Shown here: positions 17,182 through 31,478 of the stretch, one piece after another
Position numbering within the stretch: position 1 is the first letter of the stretch
Layout of the letters: each line of letters opens with the position of its first letter
Notes under the pieces: generated by a model
The model's input: only the letters and a program-made list of their open reading frames with translations
Database searches by the model: none
What the model was told of the DNA's origin: nothing
Source of the DNA: Pegea sp. RAD2-039
Lineage: Eukaryota; Chordata; Thaliacea; Salpida; Salpidae
Direction of reading: 5' to 3'
Length of the DNA: 64,000 bases
Assembly (NCBI GenBank): GCA_034620365.1
Contig: JAQGEQ010000179.1
Span: forward strand, 186,001 to 250,000
Program-made: the position numbers and the translations under genes

Positions 17182-20100
17182 ATTTATAGATAAAAGTAGC
17201 AAATGAGATACTGACAGATGAGAAGGTAGAAATAGAGAGACGGTGCGTAATCGCGCGATTAATATATACTGGTAAAACCCAATTTGTTAACACTAAATTT
17301 AGCGTTAATTGTCTGAGACCATTTTGTACAAAATATATAAGTCAAAGTATACAATTCAAATTTAAGATACTTTGTATACATAGATGCGATAAATTGTTGT
17401 AGGATTAAGAAAGTTTTATTATCAGTTAATTTAATCTAAAAACAGATAAAACTGTACGGTGATACTAAGGTAAGTTTTGCTTATAGAAAAGTAAGATTTC
17501 TCAACTTAAAAGCTAGCGTATACACATGTTTTATTTTGTTATTAGACTTTTCACAAAAAATTCGTTAAACTATTCATAAGCTTTTAATTATAAGCAATTA
17601 TTATAAATGGTATTTTATTGCGCTGATGACTGCTAATAGATAATGATATTCAACCGAACTACAAACATTTGTTAGGATGCTTTAGAAAGATTTTTAATAC
17701 TGAGCTTAGAAGTGTTTTTTTTGTAAATTTTGTTTCATTTATCTTGTCAGTAACCCTGAGTACACTTTAATAAAGTAACTGATATACAAAAGCTTAATTT
17801 TTTAACATGTTTTTATTTAAGCATAAATTATAAAGATAAAATTGAGTTTAAATATTGAACTTGCATTTAAGAAACAGTGTTCCTTGGTCAATCAAATCTT
17901 TTAAGTTTAATCATAAAAATTTTCTTTGATAAATTTTTTGTTTGACTATTTAATATTTTTATTCAATCTGTTTAAAACTATAATGTGAGGCTAACTGAAT
18001 CTAAATGATATGTTTAAAGCACACAATTAGTTTTACTTTTTTAATTTAGGCTTACGTACCCTTGGCTAGTTCAAATCTTTCATAAGAAACTTAGTTATTT
18101 GGATAAAAAAACTTCTGCAGCCAACAAAGAATTTAGTCGGTACAAAGTGATAAAAAGTATAATAAACTTGCATGATTCAAACAGCCACCAGAATATTGTT
18201 CGAATTATTTAACAGCTCGAACGATTTAACTTTCTGAGCAAAAAAAGTAAAAGTAGTAATTAAGATATCAGTAATGTGTATATTTTTTAGAAAACATTTT
18301 AAATTTAATTTATTAACATTTTAATAAAGTTACTACGATGTTGGTATACTATAGTAATCAAGTGAAATAAAGAATTTTTGTGAAACATTTTGTTTTATTG
18401 TAAGCTTATTTGTTAAAGTCAAGTATATGATATATGCATGTAACTTTTTCAAAACGACCAAAAGTTTGAAACCTTTAGTTTGATCTATATTACGAGTATA
18501 TCACGAAATTTGGTCATTTAAGAAATTTAAATGAAATAACTTTGAAAAAAAGATGATAAATGTGTCTTTTTACGTCAGTTTGTTTTGATATCCTATAAAA
18601 CCTAATATTTTTTGTAAACATGATTATAATTTTTGTTTTTTTAACTTCTCCACGCATCTTATATCTTTTAAACTGACACTTTATATTTAAATGATTATTT
18701 TTACCAGTCGGTAAACTTTTTTAACTATTAAAACTGATATTTTTTTCAAAATCTAGACCATCATTATTTTATACGACTGATGACAGATAATCTCAGTAAA
18801 ATCTATTTACAAAATGATTTTTAAACAATTTATCTGGCTTATCCAACAGTAAAAATTCTTTAAATTATTGCAAACTTTAAATATAACATGTTTTCTGTAG
18901 TCAATAGAATAAACAAAGTTGTCTTTTCAAATATCTACGAACTAAGCGATTTATGAAATAAATTCATATTAATAATAGAATCTGCTTCGGGTGAGAACAG
19001 CCATGCGGGATGTGTTTTTAGAGATTATATAAAACATAAAGCAAAACACAGTGAGATGCAAAATAAATTCTTTTGGGCTTTAATATAATTAAAATAAATT
19101 CAATTATACATTCAACACAAATTTATTCTGTTTCAATTTATAAGTTGAATACTGCAAGGTTAAAACGCTTTAATTTCCTTCTAATTTTTTTTTTGCTCAA
19201 TTTCTTTTGCACACAAATTTTAATAAGTACTTTTTCTACGAAAAACATTTTCGTTGTACTCAAAATTTATCTATACTTATTGTAGCCAAGTTTAGATTTA
19301 AGAAAATTGTTAAAAGCTTTTCAAATATTACTTTATGTCAGTATTTTTATCAAGATAAATTACTTATTTAACTAGAATACATTCTTTAAAATTGTAAAAC
19401 AGTTTTCTTTGACAAAACTGATTTTTACTTAAAAAGGCCTCAAAAACGTTTGTTCAGATAGTTCGAATCCTGTTTATAAGCGTTTTGTTTAGATAAGTTG
19501 TTTAAGTATGAGATAAATATTGAATCTAAAAGACCAAAGAAAATGAAAAATAACATTTAACTGAAGTTTTATTTTCATTGTGAAAACTCAATAATATTTG
19601 AAATTACGACTAGTATTTACAAAAATAAGGATGTTTTAAAAAATAACATGACACATCAAGTTTAGAAAATTTATTTAACTTTACGCTAAAGTATACTAAT
19701 AATTCACAAAAATACGAACTTACTTTTTAAAGTTAAGTGGTGTTGTGGCTTTTTTTATCTTCTTATACAATTATCGAACATTTTACTATATTGGTTTTAT
19801 AATAAATATTGAATGTAATAAATAAAATTTATTAACCTTTTGCAGCAAAAAGCTTTGTTTATTTTAGCTTCTTTTGTACAAACAATATCTCGACATTACC
19901 GTTTATAAATCAATCTTAATGAAAGCTTCAGAACTATTTCATTATAACTTTGCTACAAAAATACATGCTTATCTAAAATCAAAGTTTTCAATAAGTAATT
20001 TATTTTTCTTTTGCTCCATTAAGCTTCATGGAAAAAAAATTAAAATAATATTATCATAGCACTTAATCATTTTTGTATTTCAATGACAAATATGAAGGTT

Positions 20101-21048
20101 CAATTCATCAGATGTACTTATTGTGTAAGTGAACTCTTCGTAACTTAGAAAGCTGTGAAAACTACTTTTGTACCTTTAGATTAAGCTTGAGAACCTTTTC
20201 TTTCTATTATACTTCGTTCTCTGTCATACAATCCTCAAGAAGCAAATGAAAACAATAGATAACAAGCAAAACACTGTCGAGTCTAAGCCTATGTTAAAAA
20301 CACTTTCAGCTCAGCGAATGAATGCCGTATCATAAAATCAATTGCCTTTTACAACGTCGGTATTCACGCTGGTTGAATGATATTTCTTTTGTATAACTTC
20401 TTCTATTAGTTTCCAAATACCTCATAATACATTTCTGTTGAAAGTATTAAAAGTTTAATCTTTAGTTTCACTTAGCTTAGAGTTCAGTCAAGCTAAGTTT
20501 TTTTTTGTTATTGTCACTATTTGGATTAAACAAGCTTAAAACTAGATTTTGCAAAGTGCTTTTTTAGTGTGCAGGTTTAAATGTAAAAACATTGAAATTA
20601 AATTGATTAAAAAGTTTTTAAAGTATTTGCTTTAGTTTTATTTCTGAAATCAAATTTAGATGATCTGATTAATTTTTATATTAAAAACGTTTTCAAAGTT
20701 TGTAGTAAAACAGAGGCAAGTTTACAAGAAATATTTATATTCACAATTCAAACTAACTAGCTTGTATACTTAGTTTAGTCTTTTCGTATCGATAAAATCT
20801 TTTTAGCAGGCGAAAATTTTCTAGAAGTTTGTAGTAAAAATAAGGAAATAATTTTTGATTTTATCAAAATTATCCTCAAAAAGTTTTCAATCAAAATAAT
20901 GAAAAAAACTTTTAGAACTTTTTAAAGTCGTGTTTAAGTTTGTCAAAAAATCAATTTAAAACTTCAGTAAAAAATTTATCAAAAGAAGAGATTAAATAAT
21001 TATTCCTTTGTACCTTTTTTCCAAAAATATTCAAATTATCTTTTTTTA
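17182..21048. other. AT-rich intergenic sequence, no gene seen
   Basis: Nearly 3.9 kb between divergently placed genes. A slightly GC-richer patch near 18980-19015 is followed by a TATATAA-like sequence near 19026 but no convincing exon. The open frames at 19073 and 19874 are short, AT-driven and lack support. Confidence 0.45.
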
Positions 21049-24000
21049 ATGGAAGCACTATTTTCAACCGAAACAATAAACAAGTCTTCATCATTTGTTA
21101 TAGACTCTTTCTACAAAGAGCAACATCCAACGGCAATAACAGAAGATGAAAATCTTGTAACAGATCCTGCTCCTAGTATAAGTGGCAAAGATATGACAAT
21201 TACTATCGAAACAGAAGATGATTTTTCTTCTATTACATCCAAAGAGTCAATTTTGTTTGAACCAAATAAAAGGGCAAAGAAATTTAGGACAAAGTCTCTC
21301 AATGTACTGGAAGATAGACTTGAATGCAGAGATTTTTTAATACAAGCTTCCTCTCCTCCTGTTATAAACCTTCCTAAACTGCCTGATATCAGCAAAGATG
21401 TTTCTAAGCTTAATAACCATCCAATAAGAAGAAGATCACCAAGATTAGAGTCTTTTGACAGTAAAGATCATCCAAAGAGCTGTGACTTCATTGAGCCTCG
21501 TCCATTAGTCAGTAGAAGGTTGAGTGTAGCTACCACTGCAGCTCCCGGAGGTCCAAAGATAAAGAATAGAAATAGTTTACAGCAGCCGATGATGAACACT
21601 AAGCGAAGATCCACGATTGTGTCTTCTAATAGAATTCTTCACGGAGTCGAAACTTTTGTTGAAGCTTCTCGATCTTCCCTGGATCACCGTCCTGATCCTA
21701 ATCACCCAGACAGGTGAAAGATTCAATCAAAATAAACTATAAATTGAATCTTTTTGTTTTTAGGATCAATTTTTCTTCCCTGCGGCACGGAAGCTGTAAA
21801 TTGTCGAAAGAAATTGTTGAAAGCATCAACATCCGGAGAAAGTCCCGCTTCCGACATCGACGTATGGCGCTCGCAAACATTTTAACCGTAAGTATTCTCA
21901 GTGAGCTAGAAATGTAAGCAGAAGACATAACCAAAACATATAAAACAGATCGAAGTAAATTCTATTGATTTATCTGTCAAATATTTGATGAAAATTTTCA
22001 AATTGATGTTGTTTTTCAAACATGACACAAAGCATCAATATTCCCCTGTCTCTTATTTACAAGTTTACCTCATAACCATCCTGATTTCCTATTTAAAAGA
22101 ATGTTAAAGTTCTAACTGAACCACAAACACTTAACACAAATACAACCATGAAACTTGTAAATCACAGAATTTCAAAAAGATAAATTAAAAACAAAAAAGT
22201 GACATTTGTAGCCGCGACAACGATTTCAACGCGCTGCCAGAATGATGAGATTGTTGATAAGATGCTTACGGACTTATCGAAGAATATCAGTTGTCTCACA
22301 TATCAGCCAAATGTCATTTGCAATGATGAGTAGTGATATGGTGACTACTAAGAAATACCGCTATGGATTGAGTTTTGATCCTAATGACTACAAAGCTAAT
22401 TCAGAGGTAGAGTTTCTGGTTCATAAAAGTTTGTTTACATCAAATCAATGTTTACAGAAACAATTGAATGACAGGACACGAATGATTTTAACAATTCTCC
22501 CTGAGCATAGGACAGAAGAAGAATTAGAATACGTTAGTATGTATGACGAGAATAATTTTATTTACAATTTTAATAAATTTGAGTTGATTCAACGCAAATA
22601 ATCAAGTTTCATACCCATCAGATTCAGGTTTATAAATATTTTGATGTCTAACCGATGAAAAACACTTTTTGATATCAAAACAACTCACACAGGCTTTGAA
22701 ACGACTTCGAGCATCAGTGGAAGAGTTTGCCGAGTTTCCGCTTCGAATGCAGGAAGAGCTCGCAAGAGTCGGGTGGCTTGATCAGTAACTACAATTTCTA
22801 CAGTAGCTTTAAACCTAACTTCAATTAATTCATTAAAGATTCGAACCAAAACGAATCATTATTCGTCAAGGACATCAGGCTGAAACATTTTATTTTATAC
22901 TGGCCGGGACTGCGTTAGTCACAAAGAACAGGTTGAAATCAAATGGAGATGCTTATGCTGAAACGGTAAGTCAGTCATCACATCAATGTCATTTTGTGCC
23001 AAAAACATTTATTAAATATTACAACTCGTTACAATTCTCTTAGTTGCCGTAATCACGTAGTTTTATCAATAAAATAAATTTAAAAGAAAACTGTTCTGCT
23101 GAAGCATAAAAGTAATTTTAATTTATCATTTTACTAAGATATTTACAATGATTTGAAATCAATAAAAGGTTCTTTTTTGACCGAACAATACTTTTAACAT
23201 CGTTCAAGCTCATTGCTACAGACAAATTTCATCGATTTCATCAGCTAGCTCTTTCCAATGCTACCTATTTTCTTCATAAACTTAAACTTTCTGGTACTTT
23301 ATTTTTCATCTTGTTTTTTTCTTTTTTAATCGATTAGCAAATCATTCTTATTTTATTAGTCTTTAATTTAATTAAAAATGTGATTTTTTAGAAGATTACA
23401 TAAGTATTGGACCAAAATTATTTGCTTTTAAAGATTTCTATCAAATATTAAACACCTAATGCGTGCTTAGCAGAAACTATCATTAAATTTTTATTTTTAG
23501 GTTAGCATTTTGGGCAAAGGAAAAACTTTTGGTGAGCTTGCGATTCTGCGCCACGAGCAACGAACGCACAATGTGATCAGTCAAACCAATGTTACACTGT
23601 TGACAGTTTGTAGACGAGATTTCTTGAAAATATTTATGCACAGGTGAACAACTTCTAAAAATCGTTTCAAAGTAATTAAAAATTGTATAATGTCGATCAA
23701 ATCTTTTATATTCAATATGTATAGAACTGGTTACAATGTCGGTTTTGTAGAAGCTGGTAGTTGATGGATTATGAACAAAAAAATGTTCAAATATAAAACA
23801 AAATTTGTATTAAATTAAAAATAATTAATCTTTATTTTCACTCCAAAACTCCTTTTATCGATAAAATAGCTTCTTTAACTGTCAATTAGTAGATCGGTGA
23901 TTTGGTCTTAGATGAAACTGTTATTAAGTTTATTTTGTGTTGTTACTGCAGAATGGATGAAAGTGAATCAGAACTGATAAGTTTCATGAGAGGTTTGCCG

Positions 24001-26660
24001 GAATTTGAGGGGTACCCCTTGTACAAGCTTCCCAAGAACAAACCTTCCACCTTTGCTTTCACTTATTTCCGTGTTGGCGTTGTAATTTGCTGCGATAGCA
24101 GGAAGAGTGACTTTCTTGTCATTATCCGCTCTGTAAGACTTTTTCCTACAAATCAATTCTGTGTATTTTCAATAACTTTTTATTGAGTTTTTTCCTTCCA
24201 AACAATTAGTCAAGGTTTCAAGTTTAACTGATTTTCTGAGATTAAAGCAGGAAACCGGAACACTTCTTGACTTCGTTTCTATTTTTAAATTTTATAAATT
24301 TACCCGAACTAATAACACTCAAAATGTCAATAAGTTTTTAGAGAAATTTAAAGCAGGTGTACAATCGTGTGTAGAGCTATCTAATCAAAATTTGCCAAGC
24401 ATGAAATTTCATTAAATAACTTTTGCAAATAACAACCCAGGGATATTGTCGAGTGGTCAAATGTGTCAGGGCAGCCAGACCAACTATCAACGGTTTAATT
24501 GAAGCACCAAACAAAGTAGACAAGTATGACCACCTCAATACTAGCCCTGGTACAAAGCTTTCTAATAAATTTAGCCTTGTATTCAATTCTATTTTTCTGT
24601 AGGGAGTTTTTTGCCGAGTATTAGAGAAGATCAAGTCATTCTTACATCTGACTCATCTCCCTTGTCTTTGGTAACAGGTCCTAAGATGACCAATGTAATG
24701 AGACGATTAACGCTTTCTATTAAACAGCAGGAGTATGTATAACTACGCAAGTTTTCTATTTCAAATTAAACTGTTTTTATAAGTTTCCAGAGTTTATTTA
24801 GCACTTGTGAAAATCCGTTTTATTCTTTTTGAAAAGTGTTTTGTTTAATTTTGTAGTAAACTTTCAAACAATTTCTTGGCGGTTTCAGTTCTACCGAATC
24901 AGCAAGACTTAAAAGACACTATTTTTCATGATGGAAGAGAAGGTAATAAAACTGTTTCATCAAATTAAAATCGAATTTTCCACCTTCCATGAGGTTTTTG
25001 TTTTACATATTTAGCATTTCAAGTAGTATTATATGACGATACAACAAAATACGATTCGAAGTAAAACCTTCATTGTGTTAACTGTTCAAAATGGAACAGT
25101 TTTTATTGTAAAGTTTAAAAAACTTTTGCGAAAATAGTAATTTAAACAAATCGGATAAAGTTAAGAATTTATCAGATTAAGGTGATTTAACAAAGTAATT
25201 GCTGTACTAGAATTAAGCTGTGACTCATTAACTTAGTTCTTCTTTTGCCGTCTTTATTTCCAATAAATTCTACTTAATCAGATTACCTTTAAGTCAACGT
25301 TTAATAAATAAACAAACAAAAAAGCCCTCTGTCAATCAGAAGCCTTTTTTGTCTATCTTTTTGATGATGTCAGTTATTTTGATATTAAAATGACTTTAAG
25401 AAATTGCTTAAAACGTTTTTAGATATGTGATAGAAAATAAAACGTTAAGATTAAGTCTTTTTACGCTGATTCATCTTAATAGTTTTAATTCCAAAAACTG
25501 TTCAAATGTTTTTACAGTGGAAAATTGGTTTAAAAATCGACAAAAAAAGATACTTCAAGAATACAAAGGAATTGCTAAATCGAGAAAGCTTTCTAGTGAG
25601 AGCCTCGCTTCGATTTTCAGAAATATTTCTGACGTCAGCAAATTACAAAACGCTTGCTTATGTGAAGATAAAGAGCTTGCAAATGGAAAATATGGTTCTA
25701 TTATCATTCCAATATATTTTTTTAACTAAAAATTTTTAGATTTTGGCACTAAAAGTTGCTTAACCATACAAAAAAGCTTCAAAAAGATGATCGTACAAAA
25801 AAAGAAACGTTTTTATGAATCAGAAAAGCAAGCCAAATCAAATCATGTTAGTTTGAATTATAAGGACTCAAAACAGTTATTGAAAAATATTTTTTTTTTA
25901 AATTTCTCAACTTTTTTATAAAATATTTATATTTCATTTTGTTAAATTCCTAACAAATATTTTCAAATATGTAAAGAACTCAAAAGTGGATTTTAGCTCA
26001 TGTAAAAAACTTTCTTCTCATAAACTAAGAAATGATGAAACAGCTCTTTCTGAAAAAAATGTTTTCATTCATGTTGAAACTTTGGGAAAAAATGATGTTT
26101 TTGTGAGTTAAGCAAAAGTTTTCTATTATAATAAAAATATTTGGTAATCAAATTGTTTGTGGAGTTAAAGAAAGTTATCAGATTTCATTTTTTAGGGATT
26201 ATCGTCAATTCTATTCGACGAAAACGAAGGGGGGTCATCTGTTTCATTAATATCGGAAGGAACAGAATGCATCTTGTTAAGTAAAGAGCATTTCCTTAAA
26301 TACATAGACAGTGAAATGAAAGAACGTTTAACTAGATTGGTAAGGCTGGAATGTTTAAAGATTGCCGTTTATTTAATTTATTTAGTTTTGGTTGGAAAAT
26401 TTTTATATAAATATGTAAAACTATGTCAATATTTACAACAAAAATTGTACAAATAGGTCACTCCTTATCCTTCCAATGAAGTTTTAAAGCAAAATATGCA
26501 AAATCAAGTGAATTGGGATGCTTATAAATTTCTCACTGTACATGATCAAGTTTTAAAAACAAAAAAGAAAGTTTGTCACCGATCTGGTATCGACCCAGAA
26601 AAAAAAGATGGTCTTTCAACATCTCAAGTTCCCGGTTATCGATATATGATGCAAGCATAG
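21049..26660 (+). CDS. CNBD2-like protein with cyclic nucleotide-binding domains
   Basis: Fifteen exons join to 911 residues: 21049-21713, 21764-21887, 22212-22532, 22693-22784, 22839-22965, 23501-23643, 23952-24132, 24441-24549, 24603-24732, 24857-24942, 25518-25694, 25740-25846, 25977-26102, 26196-26339, 26457-26660. Residues 1-220 are Ser/Pro/Arg-rich and probably disordered. Residues 264-370 are basic and helical. A cyclic-nucleotide-binding domain spans about 385-490 with a phosphate-binding-cassette-like GKTFGELAIL...QRTHNV. A second, divergent domain starts at about residue 520 (TYFRVGVVICCDSRKSDFLVI, GYCRVVKCV) and resumes at VFIHVETLGKNDVFG (about 783-797) and ECILLSKEHFL. This two-domain order and the insert resemble vertebrate CNBD2, a cAMP-binding protein linked to sperm. 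Ligand binding is inferred. Human CNBD2 is about 576 aa, so the N-terminus is an extension. The exon 13 acceptor lacks a good pyrimidine tract and is the weakest junction. Confidence 0.85.
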
Positions 26661-26734
26661 AACTGGTTATCAAAAATAGTTTGTCGTCCATTCAATTTTT
26701 GGATGACTTTTTTACAAAAACTTGTTATAATAAT

Positions 26735-26740
26735 AATAAA
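26735..26740 (+). terminator. AATAAA polyadenylation signal, CNBD2-like gene
   Basis: AATAAA 75 nt past the TAG stop, followed by a short GC-rich inverted stretch (GGCCTGCTCCGGCC). Confidence 0.65.
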
Positions 26741-29700
26741 GGCCTGCTCCGGCCGAGGACTTGTATGTTACGTATTTGTATAAACTGTTCATTACTGTGA
26801 AACTTTTTCTCTTTAATTTTCTTCAAAACTTTTTCAACGGCTTAAAATTAAATAGAAAACATTTGCTAATTATGAAGGTCATTAAGAAAAATAACCAAAT
26901 ATAATCAATCAAAAAATCATTAAGTGCTATTAGAAAAAAGTTCAAAAGTTGTTCATTGTAAAAACATCATTAAATTATTACAAGGAAAAATAGCATTAAA
27001 GTATTACAGTAGTTGCCAAAAAATACAAATAAACTACAATTTATATGTGTGGCATATGTTGAAAGGTATGGTGAAACGGAAAAACGTTGTTTTTTCTTTA
27101 TATCTACGTTTATTTAAAAAAATACGACTTATTATCTCATATAGCCAAAATAAACAGAACTTATAGATTTTTTGATTATATTTTGACTTAAAAAAGCTAT
27201 TAAGAAATCAAATATATCAAAGTGCTAGATAGAGAATTTTTTATTCAAAAGTAATTATTTGTTACTTAAAGTAAATTTCTTTGAACCTAGACATTTATTA
27301 GATGAAATATTCACAAAAAATTGATTTTAAAATGAATTTTTTTATTTATCAGATATGATAAAATTTACTTGTTAATAAAAGAATAAAAAAATAAATTTAT
27401 GAGATTTTGTTAAACAATTATTCCAAGAAAAACTATAAAATGAAAAGTTAATCGTTTAAAAAAGGAAGCTACAAAATATTCAATTTTATTAGTTTCAAAA
27501 GTTCACTACTAAAAAACAAACTCGAGATGATATCCACAAACAAGACTATCGTTGATAAAGCTAGTTTATGAAACAGACTGAAAATAAGTAAACATATTTA
27601 TGTATATTTCAATCATAAATGCAGCATAAAATTGAGGTTACAGTGTTATGTTAGAAATAAATGATAAAACAAAAAGCAGGCAAGAGTTTGTTTATTAATC
27701 AAAATTAATGATATGTAAATACTCTGCAATGTAAACTCTTTCATTTTACCTATTTTTCAGTGAAACTATTGGTTTTTGGTTGCATTCATTTATTGATTTA
27801 ATTTAGAATTGGACCACAACAATAAAGTGTAAATGTTTCGCGGGCAGTTATACCACTCTTAAAATAAAGCTTATTCAAAGTTTTTATGAAAAACTGAACA
27901 CATTTTTAAGAATAATTTATAAAGCTATACATAAAGTTCCACTTTCATTCAACATTTTTTTTGATAACACTTTTAATAATCTTTATGATACCTAATCTCT
28001 TTTATTTATCCGATACATTAACGCTGTAGGCAAAAAAACATAAAAACTTTCATTATTTTGCAGAAGTTTTTAAAAGTTTATTATTGAAGAATCGTTTTAA
28101 AATAATTTTAGTCTTTAGCACACAAACTTTGTTACAAAACTGCTTTCAAAATGTAAATTGAATTAAATAAATTAGCGTAAACAGTACCATACGTTCAATT
28201 ATCCATTCTACTTAATCTAAACAATAAACAAAGACAAAACTACAGCCTTTTATGCAACTTAATTTTTCATTTATTTAAAATTTTTGTCAAAAACAAGTTG
28301 CTTAAGCTTTTTTGTAATTTACCATAAAAATAAAAACAATAAATTACATTACTAAAGTTTAATGAGTTTGAAAAAAGCCTTTGTATAAAAGGTAGAGGTA
28401 GAATATTTGATAGCAAATATTTTGTTCAACTAAATCAGTTTAATTTGATTAAAGTTGGATTTCTCTCAAAATACGAAGTACACTAAAAATCAGTCCAAAT
28501 AAATCGACATTAAATTTGCTGTGGTTCTGAATAAAAGTAATTTGTTGTTTTTCACATTTGGACAGTTTTTATGCTGTTAGGTTATAAATTGCTAAAATTG
28601 TTCAACTCTAAAACTATCTTCATCTATTAAAGCGTCTTTAACGTATTTATTTAGTTTAAAAATAAAAATGAGAAAACATGTTATTAAACTAAAGTTGAAA
28701 GTACTAATCTGCTTTTAACTCATGATAATAAAAAATTAATTAAACTAATCCGGCAACGACATTCACATACAATTATTCAATAACATTTAGTCCAAGCTTT
28801 TAAATAGAATATTATGATTTGAATCTTTAATCAAATTTCTTGTAGTTAAAGATTGCTAGCGATAATTTTGGAGTGCTTAAAACTGTATTACTAGTTTTTC
28901 TTCAAACTTATGTTTTAAGTAGTACAAATGTCAAATGATTTTTTTTTTCTCAAAAATTATCCTGTGAAAATTTTGAAAACAGTGTTAAATAAATTTTATT
29001 ATAATAATTTTTAATAAAATTCTAAAAAAATATTTTAATTATTAATGTAGTCCAGGAAAGATAAAAACGGTGTTCCAATTCTTTTTTTTTTCTTTTTTTT
29101 AATTTACTTTTAGATCAAATAAAAACTGTATAATAAGGATTTTTCTAAAAGTGGCAAAGAATTTCCAGGAAATTTTATGTTTTAGGATAGACTCCAAATA
29201 ACATATCCAAAAAAGTCAAATCTGTTTTAAGAGAATCGTCAAAATAAGATTTGGAGTAGTTTTAAGCTTAAAATGTTCACTTGAATCCAAATTGGCCAGG
29301 ACTATTATGACTTCTGAAATAAGAATTCTTTCAACAATGTAGTATATATTTGCAAAATACTAATAATATTAGATGATATTGAATAATTTAATAATATTAA
29401 ATGGTTTTAAACTTACTTACTAAATAGCTTATAAATCAGCTAATATACTACTAAATCGGTTTAACATTTTAAATTATAAAATTTATTACCATTAATTTAG
29501 TTTTTCTCTAAAATGTGCCTAGATATTAGTTCCCCGTATCTAAATTGCTGTTAAATATTATTTTAGCAGTTTACAAAGATAACTTGCATGCCAGTTAGCA
29601 TTTATCTTAAGCGCATGTTGTCAGCACAGTAATTTGCCAAACTTTAAAACCTTTTAATCAATAATTTAATTAAAATATTTGAACAAAAACAAAAACAGTA

Positions 29701-31345
29701 TAGCAAGAAAGGCACTTAAGTATCTAGTAAGACTTCTGAGAAAATCAATAATAGCTTCAAATCGATCTTAAAAGTTAGCGCAACTATTTTCAAGGATTAT
29801 ATAAGTCATGAAACATACTTTAAATGATTCTTACTTAAAATATTTTAACATAAAAATATATAAATAAAGATTATATCATTTAGATAAAGTTTCAGGGTAT
29901 GTATTTGTGAAATGATTAAGTCTTTTATAAAGGTTATTTTCATTGACCGGAACTTATAACACTTTCTTTGATCAACAAACTATTGCTTCAACTTCACTGA
30001 TATTGAAAACATGTTTTCCTTACTCATTTCTTTTAGAGAAAGTTTTCATTAAATCACTTTTAATGCTTCATAGAAATAGTTTCAATTTTTGTAAAGTCTA
30101 GAGTTTTATTTTCTGTGATGTGAGTAACCTCTTCTAAACCAATAGAATCTTGATTAGTAACAGCTGCATTAACAGTTTCTCAAGGTAGATAATGTACTTA
30201 AAAATGACATTTGTCACGTAATTAATGACTGAAGGCTTTTTACTTGTCAGAAGATATTACCAAGAATGAAATAAAAACAGCTTACATAAATATCTAGTTT
30301 TTAACTTGTCAAAACAAAGATATAAAGATATTTATAAATAAAATCCTTTAGAAGCCTTGAAACAAACAGTTCAATAAAACAGTTATGTCTGTCAGTAAGA
30401 AAAAACTAATATTTAATTTTAGTGCTGAATTATACTGTCTTAAAAAGATAGCTGAAGCTTTAATCAAAAACTAATTGCTAGCAATGCTGATGAAATATAA
30501 CTCAGATTGAATTTAAAATGATTTCTTCTACCCAGTTGACTAAAGCTAGATTTTAAAATAATTCAAAAATATTATCAAAATTAAATGACCTTCTAGTTTT
30601 ACAAATGATAACTTGAAAAGTACAAAACTTATTTTCATCAAATTGGAAGCTTTCTTGTCACAATTTTACACGTTACTTATGAGAAAGTCTTTTAATTTAT
30701 AATTTTTATTTTCCTTTAAAACATTACAAATTAAATTACTTTTTACTTAGATGGATTAATATCTCTAGTGAAAATTGTATTTAATGCTAATAAAAAATGT
30801 TAAAGCTAGCTTACAAATTGATAAAAACCTTTGAGAAATGTTATTTGAACAAAGCAATAAATAATTAAGTTGGCTTCATTTGAGTTATTTTATAAGCCTC
30901 TCTAAACTTGTAGTGCAGATAAATAGAAGGTCTAGAAGTACTTTGGAAAATACTCATAAAAATAGCTGTTTATTGTTTAGCAGCGGTAGTAGAAAACATT
31001 TGAGAGGTTTAATTCATTTTATGAACAAAAGCTCTCAATTAAATGAATTCTAAACTACATACTGCTGTTAAAATATTGTTGTAATTTTTCTAACAACGAA
31101 ATTAAATTTTAAAAAATTAATCCAAAAATAATTTTTTCTCAATTTTCGATCATGAATTAGTCACAGACTTAAAAATAAAAAAATAAAAGTTGATACAAAT
31201 TTATCATAACATAAAATTTTAAATTCTTTCTACAGTTTCTTTAAAAACAAATAACAAATTATCAACCCAAACACATAAAATCTATTTTGATTGTGGCGTA
31301 TTCTACACAACATTACAAAAACAAATTATTCCTTGTAATGAACAA
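26741..31345. other. AT-rich intergenic sequence, no gene seen
   Basis: About 4.6 kb of very AT-rich sequence between convergent genes. Short frames near 26924 are AT-driven. T-runs occur near 28940 and 29083. No exon, RNA gene or repeat was recognised. Confidence 0.5.
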
Positions 31346-31351
31346 TTTATT
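31346..31351 (-). terminator. AATAAA polyadenylation signal, opsin gene
   Basis: Minus-strand AATAAA about 128 nt after the opsin stop codon. Confidence 0.5.
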
Positions 31352-31478
31352 ACAAGTAAACATCGATTTTATTTCTGCGTTGACAAGTTATTGTATAAAC
31401 TTTATGCAATCTCGTAAAGTTGAAGTAAATGTTATTTTAAAATTAATTTACAATTATCTTAAAACTGAAGTTAGTGAT

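Noticed and set aside
22212-22601. Separate short gene starting at the ATG at 22242
   Set aside because: The frame extends upstream to an acceptor at 22211 and joins in phase with the preceding and following CNBD2-like exons; the end past 22532 is intron.
25518-25694. Homeodomain-like VENWFKNRQKK in a CNBD2-like exon
   Set aside because: It resembles a homeodomain recognition helix, but helices 1 and 2 are absent upstream, and the exon phases join cleanly to the cyclic-nucleotide-binding protein. Taken as coincidence.
29075-29105. CRISPR array or other prokaryotic features
   Set aside because: No regularly spaced repeats exist anywhere in the window; T-runs here are homopolymer tracts, and the spliced genes show a eukaryotic nuclear genome.
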